64,000 nt of DNA, from positions 62,001-126,000 of the forward strand of contig NZ_SCVC01000047.1 of the NCBI RefSeq assembly GCF_004297405.1. The letters run 5' to 3'. The translations under genes were made by a program, and so were the position numbers. Every line of letters begins with the position of its first letter. Position 1 is the first letter of the stretch. Source of the DNA: Reyranella sp. GTDB taxonomy: Bacteria > Pseudomonadota > Alphaproteobacteria > Reyranellales > Reyranellaceae. Below are positions 26,574-35,483 of the stretch, piece by piece. The notes below the pieces were generated by a model. The model was not told where the DNA came from and did no database searches. It saw only the letters and a program-made list of their open reading frames with translations.

Positions 26574-26948
26574 ATGTCCACCATCACTTCATCGCCCGAC
26601 GCCGTCGTCGAAACCTACGTCGCTGCCTGGAACGAGACCGATGCCGGCCGTCGCGCTGCTGCCATTGCCCAGTCCTTTGCTGAAAAGAGCACCTACCGCG
26701 ATCCGGTGATGACGAGCGATGGCCCTGCCGGGATCGACGCCATGCTGGCCGGCGTGCAGGCCAAGTTTCCGGGCTTCGTGCTGAAGCGGACCTCGAAGGT
26801 CGATGCCCACAACGGGGCGCTGCGCTTCACCTGGTCGCTCGGCCCCGCGTCGGGCCCGTCGGTGGTCGAAGGTGTCGACTTCTGCACCCTGGCGCCCGAT
26901 GGGCGGCTGGCATCGGTGGTTGGTTTCATCGACAAGATGCCGGGCTGA
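26574..26948 (+). CDS. NTF2-like/SnoaL-like domain protein
   Basis: A 124-residue cone-fold protein of the nuclear transport factor 2-like superfamily: AYVAAWNETDAGRRAAAI near the N-terminus, then a region with TYRDPVMTSDGPAGI and RFTWSLGPA, typical of SnoaL-like proteins with a hydrophobic pocket. Many are isomerases or ligand-binding proteins; the substrate cannot be told. It has a good ribosome-binding site (AGAGGAG) and stands alone. Confidence 0.8.
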   Translation: MSTITSSPDAVVETYVAAWNETDAGRRAAAIAQSFAEKSTYRDPVMTSDGPAGIDAMLAGVQAKFPGFVLKRTSKVDAHNGALRFTWSLGPASGPSVVEGVDFCTLAPDGRLASVVGFIDKMPG

Positions 26949-27133
26949 ACGCCGTAGCGACAAAGGCGCGGTCTCTTTTCGAGGCCGCGCCGCCCTCAAT
27001 CGTCATTGTAACCATGGCCGGAAGCACCCATGTTCAGGGGAGCAACACGGCCCGTCCGCTCGGCGGGCACTCCACACCGCTCTAGCCAAACGGCGTGTCG
27101 GTGGCCCTGCGTACAGCCCAGATGGTGCCCATT

Positions 27134-27147
27134 TCTCCAATTGGAGA
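27134..27147. repeat. 14-bp palindrome overlapping a Shine-Dalgarno sequence
   Basis: TCTCCAATTGGAGA is a perfect 14-bp palindrome; its right half supplies the GGAGA ribosome-binding site for the ATG at 27157. It could form a 5-bp RNA stem with an AATT loop that masks the site, or be a dimeric-protein operator. Confidence 0.7.
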
Positions 27148-27156
27148 GGGCCTTTT

Positions 27157-27351
27157 ATGACAATCGACTCAGCCAAGGGTCTTCGTGACCAGGCGCTCCA
27201 GCTCGCCTTTGAAAAGGAAGTCGCCCGCCAACGCCTCCGCTCGGCCCTCTCGCTCGCCAAGGACATCGGCATCGCCGTGCTGATCCTCGCGGGTATCGGC
27301 ACTTTTCTCAGTGTCGGCTCGTCCGGGTTGAACCTGTTTGCCTTGCACTAG
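27157..27351 (+). CDS. Small single-helix membrane protein, unknown
   Basis: A 64-residue protein (MTIDSAKGLRDQALQLAF...) with an amphipathic, charged first half and one membrane helix near 37-56 (IGIAVLILAGIGTFLSV). A start at 27157 is supported by GGAGAGGG upstream; the same frame is open much further back but without similar signals. No family recognised. It precedes two other short coding sequences. Confidence 0.6.
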   Translation: MTIDSAKGLRDQALQLAFEKEVARQRLRSALSLAKDIGIAVLILAGIGTFLSVGSSGLNLFALH

Positions 27352-27450
27352 TGACCATCTTGCGACGTGCCGGCGGACGCGAGGTTTCCGCCACCAACAA
27401 TAGTGCAGCCAAGTCGCGGCAGGAGCCGCGCCAACAAGCGAAGTGCCTCA

Positions 27451-27549
27451 GTGAATAGTTGGAACTGGTACGATCCGCCCATCCTGTTTCCGATCTTCCT
27501 CATCCTGCTCATCGCGGGATACGCGCTGCTGCGAACGCCGCTTGGATAG
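27451..27549 (+). CDS. Possible tiny membrane protein (32 aa)
   Basis: A GTG at 27451 opens a 32-residue frame MNSWNWYDPPILFPIF then a hydrophobic segment LILLIAGYALL, a typical single-helix micropeptide. The same frame extends to an ATG at 27367 (60 residues), whose extra N-terminus is Arg/Ser-rich and unremarkable. Ribosome-binding signals are weak. Expression is uncertain. Confidence 0.35.
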   Translation: MNSWNWYDPPILFPIFLILLIAGYALLRTPLG

Positions 27550-27581
27550 AGGGCCTAGCGAACGACCGGAGGCGCAGCGTC

Positions 27582-27887
27582 ATGACCGACAAGACGATCG
27601 ATCTGGATCAGCGTCGCGGATTGGCATCACAGCACGCGACCGAACTGCGCCGCTTGGTATCGGATGTCGAAGCCAATGAGGAGGCGCTGCGCAAACGCCA
27701 GGAGGAGGTGGAGCGCCAACTGCTGGCGCGTCCGGCCGAGAGTTGGCTGGAGGCCGCGGACAAGGCACGCTACCTGCTTGGCCGCTACGCCGCCACCGCG
27801 ACCGGCGGCGACGCCCGAACGAGGACGTTGATCGCCGCCGTGCTTCAGGATTTCGATCGGCTGACGGCGGCCTCGTCCGGAACGTAG
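27582..27887 (+). CDS. Small coiled-coil protein, unknown
   Basis: A 101-residue soluble protein beginning MTDKTIDLDQRRGLASQHA, rich in Glu/Arg/Gln with a likely coiled coil (VEANEEALRKRQEEVERQLL, about 27-46) and a second helix region RYLLGRYAA. The ATG at 27582 has a GGAGG ribosome-binding site nine nt upstream, better supported than an ATG at 27459. No family recognised. Confidence 0.62.
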   Translation: MTDKTIDLDQRRGLASQHATELRRLVSDVEANEEALRKRQEEVERQLLARPAESWLEAADKARYLLGRYAATATGGDARTRTLIAAVLQDFDRLTAASSGT

Positions 27888-27940
27888 GCCGCCGTCGCGC
27901 GGCTAGGGTCTGTACCCGGTCGAGACGACAGGGAGGACGG

Positions 27941-29005
27941 CTAGTTCCAGAACGCCTTCACCTTTGCCACGTCCGCCAACCCGCGTTCGTGGCCATATTT
28001 GAGAAGTGGTGCGATCCATTTCGGATCCATGAGGCTGTCCACTTTCTCCACGCCGGGCAGCAGGCCCACGACCACGAGCATGGTCTTCGTGCCGCCGGCC
28101 TCGAGGTCGCGGGTTTCCTGCTGCAATGTGTTCGGCATGCCCGAGGTGCGCAGGCCCTGCTCCACGGCCTGCGGTCCGCCGTCGGTGAGCGAGATGAACA
28201 GCGCGCGCCTGACGCCCGCCACGACGTCGCCGTGTGTGCTCGTCTGGCAGATGCCGCCATCCATGCAGAGCCGGTCCTTCAGCCATGTCGGCCCCATCGA
28301 GCCGGGGAGCGAGGAACTCGCCGCGCACGCCGCCGTGATCGGCACGCCCGCACTCTGGCTCACCACGAGGCGCTCGCCGGTGTAGCAATCGTTGGCAGTG
28401 GTATGCAGCTTGGGCGAGGGCCATGGGTCGTTGCCGATCAGGCGGCCTACTACTGTCTCGTAGCCCTTGGCGTCGTCGGGATTGCGGGCCGCCATCGCCG
28501 CGCGGCCGATCGCGCGGATGGTCGCGGGGTTGGCATCCCGTGCCTCGATCGCCATTCGGCGCGCCCTAATCTGGCTCTCGTTGGCCTGCAGGGCGGGCAC
28601 GAGGGCAGCAAACAGCTTCGGGAAATCGGCGAACACGTCGAGCTCGGCGGTGAGCCGCCACAGCCGGCCGCCGGTCAGCACGGCACCGGCGATCGAACCG
28701 GCGGAGGTGCCGACCACGATGTCGGCCGTCGCCAGGTCGACGCCGTTCTGCTTCAGCGCATGGAAATAGCCCATCATCCACGAGACGAGATAGGCGCCGC
28801 CGCCGCCCAGCACGAGACCGCGTTCCTTTCCCGCGCCCGGCGGTGGCGTATAGGGGATGGGATGCGCCAGGCCGTCGTTCCAGCCGGCCGGGGTTGGTCC
28901 GGACGCGTTGCCGGTTTGTGCGTGGGCGCCGGAAGCACTGAGCGCAAGCGCCGCCGTGGCGGGAGCAGCGGCAAGCAGGTGGCGGCGGGTCGGCTGGATT
29001 TTCAT
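27941..29005 (-). CDS. Patatin-like phospholipase, exported
   Basis: A 354-residue patatin-family serine hydrolase. The N-terminus (RRHLLAAAPATAALALSAS, cleaved near GAHAQ) is a twin-arginine-like/Sec signal. The oxyanion motif GGGG is at 67-70, nucleophile GTSAG at 99-103 (Ser101), and catalytic DGG with Asp249. All three family elements are present, so it should be an active lipid acyl hydrolase in the periplasm. It is 80 nt downstream of ahpF on the same strand but separated by a hairpin. A second, damaged patatin-like gene lies at 36760. Confidence 0.85.
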   Translation of the reverse strand: MKIQPTRRHLLAAAPATAALALSASGAHAQTGNASGPTPAGWNDGLAHPIPYTPPPGAGKERGLVLGGGGAYLVSWMMGYFHALKQNGVDLATADIVVGTSAGSIAGAVLTGGRLWRLTAELDVFADFPKLFAALVPALQANESQIRARRMAIEARDANPATIRAIGRAAMAARNPDDAKGYETVVGRLIGNDPWPSPKLHTTANDCYTGERLVVSQSAGVPITAACAASSSLPGSMGPTWLKDRLCMDGGICQTSTHGDVVAGVRRALFISLTDGGPQAVEQGLRTSGMPNTLQQETRDLEAGGTKTMLVVVGLLPGVEKVDSLMDPKWIAPLLKYGHERGLADVAKVKAFWN

Positions 29006-29045
29006 CGGGCTCCTGTTCGAGAGGTTTGCCGGATGAGTATGCCAT

Positions 29046-29081
29046 CACTTCGCCTCTCCCCTCATGGGAAGAGGCGAAGTG
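29046..29081. repeat. 12-bp stem palindrome after ahpF
   Basis: CACTTCGCCTCT (29046-29057) and its complement AGAGGCGAAGTG (29070-29081) flank a 12-nt loop. It starts 5 nt after the ahpF stop on the minus strand. There is no T-run, so it is likely an mRNA-end stabiliser or a dispersed palindrome rather than an efficient terminator. Confidence 0.75.
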
Positions 29082-29085
29082 GACG

Positions 29086-30666
29086 TCACGCAGCCTTGGC
29101 GATGTCCACCGGCTCGTTGCGGATCAGGTAGTCGAACGCCGAGAGTGCGGCCTTGGCGCCTTCACCCATGGCGATGACGATTTGCTTGTAGGGCACGGTC
29201 GTCGCATCGCCGGCGGCGAACACGCCGGTGGCGGAGGTGGCGCCGCGGGCGTCGACCTCGATCTCACCGCGCGGGCTGAGCGCGATCACTCCCTTCAGCC
29301 ACTCGGTGTTGGGCACCAGGCCGATCTGCACGAAGATGCCGTCCAGCTCGACCTGCTTCGTCTCGCCGCTCGGCCGGTCTTTGTAGGAGAGGCCCGTCAC
29401 CTTGGCGCCGTCGCCATGAACTTCCGTCGTCTGGGCGGAAACGAGTGTGGTGACGTTCGGCAGCGATGCGAGCTTGGCCTGCAGCACGGCGTCGGCCCGG
29501 AGCTGGCTGTCGAACTCGATCAAGGTGACATGCGCCACGATGCCCGCGAGGTCGATCGCCGCCTCGACGCCGGAGTTGCCGCCGCCGATCACCGCCACCC
29601 GCTTGCCCTTGAACAACGGGCCGTCGCAATGCGGGCAGTAGGCCACGCCCTTGTTGCGATACTCGGCTTCGCCCGGAACGTTCATCTGCCGCCAGCGCGC
29701 GCCGGGGGATAGTACGACCGTGCGCGCCTTGAGGCTGGCACCGTTCTGGAGCTGTACTTCCACCAGGCCGCCCGGCTGCGTCGCCGGGATCAGCTTCGTG
29801 GCGGTCTGCAGGTCCATCACATCGACCTCGTAGTCCTTCACGTGGCTCTCCAGCGCCGCGGCCATCTTCGGGCCCTCGGTGTGGGAAACGGAGATGAAGT
29901 TCTCGATGCCCATCGTGTCCAGCACCTGGCCGCCGAAGCGCTCCGAGGCGATGCCGGTGCGGATGCCCTTGCGGGCGGCATAGATCGCCGCTGCAGCGCC
30001 GGCCGGGCCACCGCCGATGACCAGCACGTCGAACGCCGCCTTGGCTGCGATCTCCTCGGCCGCGCGCTCGCCGGCGCCGGTGTCGAGCTTGGCCAGGATC
30101 TGCTCCAGGCTCATGCGGCCCTGCGCGAAGGGCTGGCCGTTCAGGAACACCGAGGGCACGGCCATCACGCCACGCTTCTCAACTTCCTCCTGGAACAGCG
30201 CGCCGTCGATAGCGGTGTGGCGGATCTTCGGATTGAGCACGCTCATCAGGTTCAGCGCCTGCACCACGTCGGGGCAGTTCTGGCAGGACAGCGAGAAATA
30301 GGTCTCGAACGCCTGGTCGCCCGGCAGGCCCTGGATGCGCTCGATCGTCTCCTGCGTCTCCTTGCTGGGATGGCCGCCGACCTGCAGCAGCGCCAGCACC
30401 AGAGACGTGAATTCATGGCCCATCGGCAGGCCGGCGAAGCGCACGGAGATGTCGGTACCGGCGCGCACGATGGCGAAAGATGGCCGGCGCGCATCGTCGT
30501 CGCGGCGCACATAGGTCACCTTGTCGGAGAGCGTGGCGATCTCTTCCAGGAGCTCCTGCAGTTCGCGCGACTTCGCGTCGTCGCCGAGAGACGCCACCAG
30601 TTCCACCGGCTGCGTCAGGCGCTCGAGGTATCCCTGCAACTGTGTCTTGAGGTTGGCGTCCAACAT
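29086..30666 (-). CDS. ahpF: Alkyl hydroperoxide reductase subunit F
   Basis: A 526-residue flavoprotein that passes electrons from NADH to AhpC. The N-terminal double-thioredoxin domain has CQNC (C128, C131); the FAD-binding GGGPAGAAAA segment follows near 219; the thioredoxin-reductase-like active site is YCPHCDGPLF (near 340); NAD-binding GGGNSGVEAA is near 360. Length matches family (about 520). It lies downstream of ahpC on the same strand with a 76-nt gap containing a palindrome, so the two are probably co-expressed at different levels. Confidence 0.95.
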   Translation of the reverse strand: MLDANLKTQLQGYLERLTQPVELVASLGDDAKSRELQELLEEIATLSDKVTYVRRDDDARRPSFAIVRAGTDISVRFAGLPMGHEFTSLVLALLQVGGHPSKETQETIERIQGLPGDQAFETYFSLSCQNCPDVVQALNLMSVLNPKIRHTAIDGALFQEEVEKRGVMAVPSVFLNGQPFAQGRMSLEQILAKLDTGAGERAAEEIAAKAAFDVLVIGGGPAGAAAAIYAARKGIRTGIASERFGGQVLDTMGIENFISVSHTEGPKMAAALESHVKDYEVDVMDLQTATKLIPATQPGGLVEVQLQNGASLKARTVVLSPGARWRQMNVPGEAEYRNKGVAYCPHCDGPLFKGKRVAVIGGGNSGVEAAIDLAGIVAHVTLIEFDSQLRADAVLQAKLASLPNVTTLVSAQTTEVHGDGAKVTGLSYKDRPSGETKQVELDGIFVQIGLVPNTEWLKGVIALSPRGEIEVDARGATSATGVFAAGDATTVPYKQIVIAMGEGAKAALSAFDYLIRNEPVDIAKAA

Positions 30667-30698
30667 TGAAGTTACTCCGGAAAAACTCTGATCACGTT

Positions 30699-30724
30699 CC
30701 TCTCCCCCGCCATCGGGGGAGAGG
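30699..30724. repeat. CTCTCCCCC-type palindrome between ahpC and ahpF
   Basis: A perfect 10-bp inverted repeat CCTCTCCCCC / GGGGGAGAGG with a 6-nt loop, in the ahpC-ahpF gap. It shares its CTCTCCC core with the stem at 58140 and, more loosely, the one at 29046, suggesting a dispersed palindromic family. It may attenuate transcription into ahpF or protect the ahpC message. Confidence 0.8.
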
Positions 30725-30742
30725 TTTGGTGAGCGGCCGTCG

Positions 30743-31312
30743 TTAGATCTTGCCGACCAGATCCAGGCTCGGGGCCAGGGTCTTCTCGCCTTCTTTCCAG
30801 GCGGCGGGGCAGACTTCGCCCGGATGGGCGGCGACGTACTGGGCGGCCTTGACCTTGCGCAGCAGCTCCTTGGCGTCGCGGCCGATGCCGCCGGCGGTGA
30901 TCTCGACGATCTGGATCTTGCCTTCGGGGTCGATGACGAAGGTGCCGCGGTCCGCGAGGCCCGCTTCCTCGATCATCACGCCGAAGTTGCGGGTGATCGT
31001 GCCGGTCGGGTCACCGACCATCACGTAGTCGATCTTCTTGATGGCAGCCGAGGTGTCGTGCCACGCCTTGTGGCTGAAGTGGGTGTCGGTCGAGACGCTG
31101 TAGATCTCCACGCCCAGCTTCTTGAACTCGGCATAGTTGTCGGCCAGATCCTCGAGCTCGGTCGGGCAGACGAAGGTGAAGTCGGCCGGGTAGAAGAACA
31201 CGACAGACCACTTGCCCTTCCCCTTGAGGTTGGCGTCGGTCACGTCGACGAACTTGCCCTTCTGGAAGGCGGTCGCCTTGAACGGCTTAATTTCGGTGTT
31301 GATCAAAGACAT
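30743..31312 (-). CDS. ahpC: Alkyl hydroperoxide reductase subunit C
   Basis: A 189-residue typical two-cysteine peroxiredoxin: peroxidatic C49 in FTFVCPTE, resolving C168 in HPGEVCPAAW. It reduces hydrogen peroxide and organic peroxides, recycled by AhpF. The ATG at 31312 gives MSLINTEIKPF, the standard N-terminus; an upstream ATG at 31339 adds nine residues unlike the family. Divergent to oxyR, which probably activates it. Confidence 0.96.
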   Translation of the reverse strand: MSLINTEIKPFKATAFQKGKFVDVTDANLKGKGKWSVVFFYPADFTFVCPTELEDLADNYAEFKKLGVEIYSVSTDTHFSHKAWHDTSAAIKKIDYVMVGDPTGTITRNFGVMIEEAGLADRGTFVIDPEGKIQIVEITAGGIGRDAKELLRKVKAAQYVAAHPGEVCPAAWKEGEKTLAPSLDLVGKI

Positions 31313-31454
31313 TTCGGTACTCCTTGAGTGTTCGGTCACGCCGGGAAGGCGACGGCTGAACCCGGCGTCGGACTAAGACTTAGGAGCGTTCTAAGATTTA
31401 TTAAATCGCAAAATACCGAATTGATTAATCGGAAAAAGCGATTACATACTATCC
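31313..31454. promoter_or_regulatory. Divergent ahpC / oxyR control region
   Basis: A 142-bp gap with an AT-rich core at about 31390-31450, a perfect 11-bp palindrome CTAAGACTTAG at 31373-31383 and GATTAATC at 31423-31430. LysR-type regulators such as OxyR bind interrupted palindromes here. The exact OxyR site cannot be fixed by eye. Confidence 0.55.
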
Positions 31455-32351
31455 ATGAGGACCGTCCCCACCCTGCGGCAACTGCGGTATCTGGTTGCCG
31501 TGGTCGACCGTTGCCACTTCGGCCAGGCGGCTGCGGCCTGCAACGTCAGCCAGTCGACCCTGAGCGCCGGTATCCAGGAGCTGGAAGATCTGCTGGGCGC
31601 CCCCCTGCTGGAGCGGACCAAACGCACGGTCGTGCCGACGGCATTGGGCCGCGATCTGGCGGACCGGTCGCGCGGCCTGTTGAAGGGCGCCGAGGAACTG
31701 ATGGATGTGGCGCAGGCGGCACGCGAACCCATGGCCGGGCCGCTGCACCTCGGTGTCATCCCGACCATCGGCCCGTTCCTGCTGCCGCGCGCGCTGCCGC
31801 AGTTACGTGAAACCTTTCCCAAGCTGCAGCTCTATCTGCGCGAGGACCAGACCGCGCGGCTCCTCGAACGGCTGGACGCCGGCGAGCTCGATGCCGTGCT
31901 GCTGGCGCTGCCTTATGCGCTGGGCGATCTCGAGGTGATGGATCTCGGCGAGGATCGGTTCTCTGTCGTCTATCCCGCCGACCATCGGCTGCCGGCCACC
32001 GATGCGGCGACTCCGGCCGATATCGCGAGCGAAAATCTGTTGCTGCTGGAGGATGGCCACTGCCTGCGCGACCAGGCGTTGGCAGCGTGTGAACTCGAAG
32101 GCGCGCGCCGCAACACCGCCTTCAACGGCACCAGCCTGCATACGCTCGCCCAGATGGTGGCCAACGGATTGGGCGTCACCCTGATGCCGCAGATGGCGCT
32201 GGATGCCGGCATCGTGCGCGGCCTCGACGTTGCCGTGCGGCCAATGACAGGCAGCGCGCCGCATCGTCGTATCGGACTCGTCTGGCGGCGCACCTCCGCG
32301 CGCAAGGAAACCTTTCGCCAGTTGGGTGAGGCGCTTCGCCCTTTCCTTTAG
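31455..32351 (+). CDS. oxyR: Hydrogen-peroxide-sensing LysR-type regulator OxyR
   Basis: A 298-residue LysR-family activator. Winged HTH at about 6-65 (TLRQLRYLVAVV, VSQSTLSAGIQELE). In the sensor domain the redox pair is C203 and C212 in EDGHCLRDQALAACEL, the same spacing and context as E. coli C199/C208, which marks it as OxyR rather than a generic LysR protein. It is divergent to ahpC. Oxidation by peroxide forms the intramolecular disulfide and activates ahpCF. Confidence 0.95.
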   Translation: MRTVPTLRQLRYLVAVVDRCHFGQAAAACNVSQSTLSAGIQELEDLLGAPLLERTKRTVVPTALGRDLADRSRGLLKGAEELMDVAQAAREPMAGPLHLGVIPTIGPFLLPRALPQLRETFPKLQLYLREDQTARLLERLDAGELDAVLLALPYALGDLEVMDLGEDRFSVVYPADHRLPATDAATPADIASENLLLLEDGHCLRDQALAACELEGARRNTAFNGTSLHTLAQMVANGLGVTLMPQMALDAGIVRGLDVAVRPMTGSAPHRRIGLVWRRTSARKETFRQLGEALRPFL

Positions 32352-32360
32352 AGGAGCGCG

Positions 32361-35300
32361 TTACGCGCCCGGATGCGAGAGACGCCGCAGCAATTCTGCG
32401 CCCGTCGTATCGACCAGCGTATTAAACGACGCCGATGCCGGGCCGCCAATCAGCCATTCGCTGTAGGCCAGCCAGACCTTGGCCCCACGCCGGCGTGCAA
32501 CGGCAGCGGCTTCCTCGGCCGTGTCGCGTGCGCGATCGGCGAGGCCGGCGCGGAGTTGGGCATGGGCGAGGTCCGCCAACAGACGCGCTTCGTTTTCCAA
32601 CCCGGCATTGCGGCGGCGAGCGTAAGCCAAGGCCTCACTCAGTGTCGTCGTTGCGTCGGAGTGAGCGCCGCGCATGGCCTGCGCTAGCCCGGCATAACCT
32701 TTGCCGTAGACCAGGAGGTAGGGGTTGCCGCTGCGCTCGGCGAGCTGCAGCGTCTGCTTGCTGTGGTTTTCCAGCAGGCCGACGTCACCCAGCGCCCAGG
32801 CGATGTCGCATTGCGTGGCATGCGCCAGCAATCTGTGCAGCACGTCCACTGTCGCTTCGTCCGAGGCAATCAGCGCGTCGAGCAATAAACGCGCTTCGTC
32901 GAACCGCCCCATCATGGCGAGGATCTGGGCGCGCATGCCGTTGATCCAGATGGCGATGCTGAAGCCGAGTGTCTGCTGGTCGACCTCGTCGATATCCTGC
33001 ACGCGCGCCAGAGCACGGTCGTTTGCTTCGAGCGCGTGGGACAGGTCACCCGATAGCCGGAGCGCATGGCACTGGATCGCCGTCAGCACGACTCGCAGGC
33101 TGGCGTTGCGCACGCTGTCGTCGACGGTCGCCAAGGCTTCGGTGACGGTGGCGACGTAGTCCTCGGCAGAGCCGCTGGCGGCCAATGCGCGGCCGTAAGC
33201 GGCGGTCAACAAGGTGACGGCGCGCATATCGTGCAGCTCGCGGGCAATCGCCAGTGCCTCGGCGTAGTAAGGTTCGACATCGACGGCCGTCAGCCCCTCG
33301 CGCCAGGCGAGGTTCACGATCTGGCCGCTGGCCATCAGCAGCGGATATCGCTGCGGTCCCTGCAGCGGCAATCCGATCAGCAACCGGCGCGCCCGCTTCC
33401 AGGCCTCCAGGGCCTGTGCAGGGTCGCGCGTGCCGTGCCATGTGCCGGCCTTCATGCTGTACGAAGCCGCCTGCAGGGGATTGCCTGCTTCTTCCCAGTG
33501 GTAGGCGAGGAAGTTCGCCTGCGCGCCGTTGGGATCGGGCAAGGTTTTCTCGAGTTCCGCGGCCACCGAGGCATGCAGGGTCCGCCGCTTCTCGGAAAGC
33601 AGCGAGTGATAGGCGACGTCCTGCACCATGGGATGACGGAAGGCGAACAGGCCTTCGCCGCCACCGGCGCCAGTTTCGTAGACAAGGCCGGCGCCGGCCA
33701 GGCGATGCATCGTGCCGCCGAGTTGCGAGGCTAATCCGCCGACCAGCCGCGCCAGTACCGGCAGGGCGAACTCGCGGCCGATCACGGCGGCTGTCTGCAG
33801 GATCGATTTCTCTGCCTCGGGCCGGCCATCGATGCGCGCGCCGATGATCGCCTGCACCGTGTCGGGCACCAGGTGCATGTCGGGCGTTCGCAGCAGACGG
33901 TAGGCGCCGCGCTCTCCGGCAAGATGGCCGCTTTCCTCGAACTTGCGTACCAGCTCCTCGATGAACAGCGGGTTGCCGCGCGCCCGGTCAGCGATCAGCG
34001 CCAGGAGTGTCACGACCGATTCGTCATCGCCGAGCAGCCGCGCGGCCATCACATCAGCCGCTCCCTGCCGCAGTGGCGCCAGCGAGACCTGATCGTAGTG
34101 ATCGCCATGCATCCAGGCCGCGGCGTAGCCGGGCCGGAAGTTGACCACGAACAGAATGCGCGTGCCGGGCAGCGCCTCTGCCAGCACTTCGAGCAACGAC
34201 TCGCTCCCTGAATCGAGGAAATGCAGATCCTCGAGCAGGATAACGGCAGGGGCGGTCGTTCCCGCCGTGCGGATAAGGCGACGGAACAGGCCGTTCAGAC
34301 GTTCGCGTCGCGCGACCGGGTCGGCTCTGGGAAGTGTCACGGCGGGATCGGCGACGGCGAGAAAATCGAACAGCAGTGCGAGGTCGCTGCCGAGATCGGC
34401 GTTCACGGACTGCAATGTCGCGATGATCTTCTCGCGGGCGCGCTCCGGAGTGTCGTCCGGCGCGATCTCGAAGAGCGCCTTCACCACGTCGATCACCGGC
34501 TCGAAGGGTGTCGCGCGGCTGTGCGCGAGCGCCAGACCTTCGAGCACTCGTATGCCGCGTGCGCGGCAGCGTTCGGCGAACTCGAAGCAGAGCCTACTCT
34601 TGCCGACGCCGGCGTCGGCTACCAGGCCGACCGCGCATCCGTCGCCTTCGCTCGCCCGCTCCAGGCCGCGTTCGAGCAACGCCAGCTCGGCATCGCGGCC
34701 GACGAAGTCGGAGCGACCGACCTCGCCACTGAACCGCTGGCTGTTGGGGCCGCGTCGCAGGCCAGTGAGCAGGAAGATTTCGAGAGGTGCCGAGAGACCG
34801 CGGATCGGCTGGGCCCCGAGTGACTCGACGGAGACGAACTGTCGGGCACCACGCAGGGTCGCCGACGAAAGAGCGATACCGCCGGGAGGCGCCAGGTTTT
34901 GCAAACGATTAGCGATGTGGACCGCGAGGCCGGTGGCATCGAACTCGTTGGCGAAATCGTTGGCAATCACCCGTGCCAGCACTTCACCAGAATGCATGCC
35001 GACCCGCACCGGCGGCGCCGACGGCAGGGCCTTGAACGCTGCCTGCATGGCAAGGGCAGCACAGCAGGCGCGTACGGCATGGTCCTCCTGCGGGTTGGGC
35101 GCGCCGAACAGAGCCATGATGCCGTCGCCCTGGATCTTGACGACGGTGCCCTCGAAACGGTGCACCGCCTCCTTCATGGCCTCGATGCAGGGAGACAGGC
35201 GGCGGTCAGCTTCTTCGGGATCGAGGGCTTCGATCAGCTCCGTCGAGCCGAAGACGTCTGAGAACAAAACTGTGATCTGTTTGAGTTCACCCTCGATGAC

Positions 35301-35483
35301 GGGGATGTTGGCGGCCGCTGTCATCGGCGTCCGTTGCACGGCCTTGCCGCACTGGGTGCAGAAGCGGGCCATCGCCGCGTTCAAGTGGTTGCACGAGGGA
35401 CAAAGCCGACCCAATGCCGATCCGCAGGAAATGCAGAAGCGGCTGTCACCAGCATTTTCGGTTTCACAACTCGTGCAACGCAT
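32361..35483 (-). CDS. Zinc-ribbon / nucleotide cyclase / AAA ATPase / TPR regulator
   Basis: A 1040-residue multi-domain signalling protein. Two zinc ribbons (C3, C6, C17, C20 and C28, C31, C42, C45), a class III adenylyl/guanylyl cyclase domain with metal aspartates D76 (LFSDVFGST) and D120 (QGDGIMALFG), an AAA/NB-ARC-like ATPase (Walker A ADAGVGKSR near 285; Walker B ILLEDLHFLD near 412), then a long TPR/helical region. This architecture is common in rhizobial and Rhodospirillales genomes, and both metal aspartates are present, so nucleotide cyclase activity is plausible. Start ATG 35483 has a GGGG site just upstream; a GTG two codons earlier (35489) is possible. The stop TAA lies in the loop of a small hairpin. 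Confidence 0.85.
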   Translation of the reverse strand: MRCTSCETENAGDSRFCISCGSALGRLCPSCNHLNAAMARFCTQCGKAVQRTPMTAAANIPVIEGELKQITVLFSDVFGSTELIEALDPEEADRRLSPCIEAMKEAVHRFEGTVVKIQGDGIMALFGAPNPQEDHAVRACCAALAMQAAFKALPSAPPVRVGMHSGEVLARVIANDFANEFDATGLAVHIANRLQNLAPPGGIALSSATLRGARQFVSVESLGAQPIRGLSAPLEIFLLTGLRRGPNSQRFSGEVGRSDFVGRDAELALLERGLERASEGDGCAVGLVADAGVGKSRLCFEFAERCRARGIRVLEGLALAHSRATPFEPVIDVVKALFEIAPDDTPERAREKIIATLQSVNADLGSDLALLFDFLAVADPAVTLPRADPVARRERLNGLFRRLIRTAGTTAPAVILLEDLHFLDSGSESLLEVLAEALPGTRILFVVNFRPGYAAAWMHGDHYDQVSLAPLRQGAADVMAARLLGDDESVVTLLALIADRARGNPLFIEELVRKFEESGHLAGERGAYRLLRTPDMHLVPDTVQAIIGARIDGRPEAEKSILQTAAVIGREFALPVLARLVGGLASQLGGTMHRLAGAGLVYETGAGGGEGLFAFRHPMVQDVAYHSLLSEKRRTLHASVAAELEKTLPDPNGAQANFLAYHWEEAGNPLQAASYSMKAGTWHGTRDPAQALEAWKRARRLLIGLPLQGPQRYPLLMASGQIVNLAWREGLTAVDVEPYYAEALAIARELHDMRAVTLLTAAYGRALAASGSAEDYVATVTEALATVDDSVRNASLRVVLTAIQCHALRLSGDLSHALEANDRALARVQDIDEVDQQTLGFSIAIWINGMRAQILAMMGRFDEARLLLDALIASDEATVDVLHRLLAHATQCDIAWALGDVGLLENHSKQTLQLAERSGNPYLLVYGKGYAGLAQAMRGAHSDATTTLSEALAYARRRNAGLENEARLLADLAHAQLRAGLADRARDTAEEAAAVARRRGAKVWLAYSEWLIGGPASASFNTLVDTTGAELLRRLSHPGA

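Noticed and set aside
26965..26992. A GC-rich hairpin after the NTF2-like gene as a terminator
   Set aside because: Only about 7 bp with an imperfect middle and no T-run; too weak to annotate.
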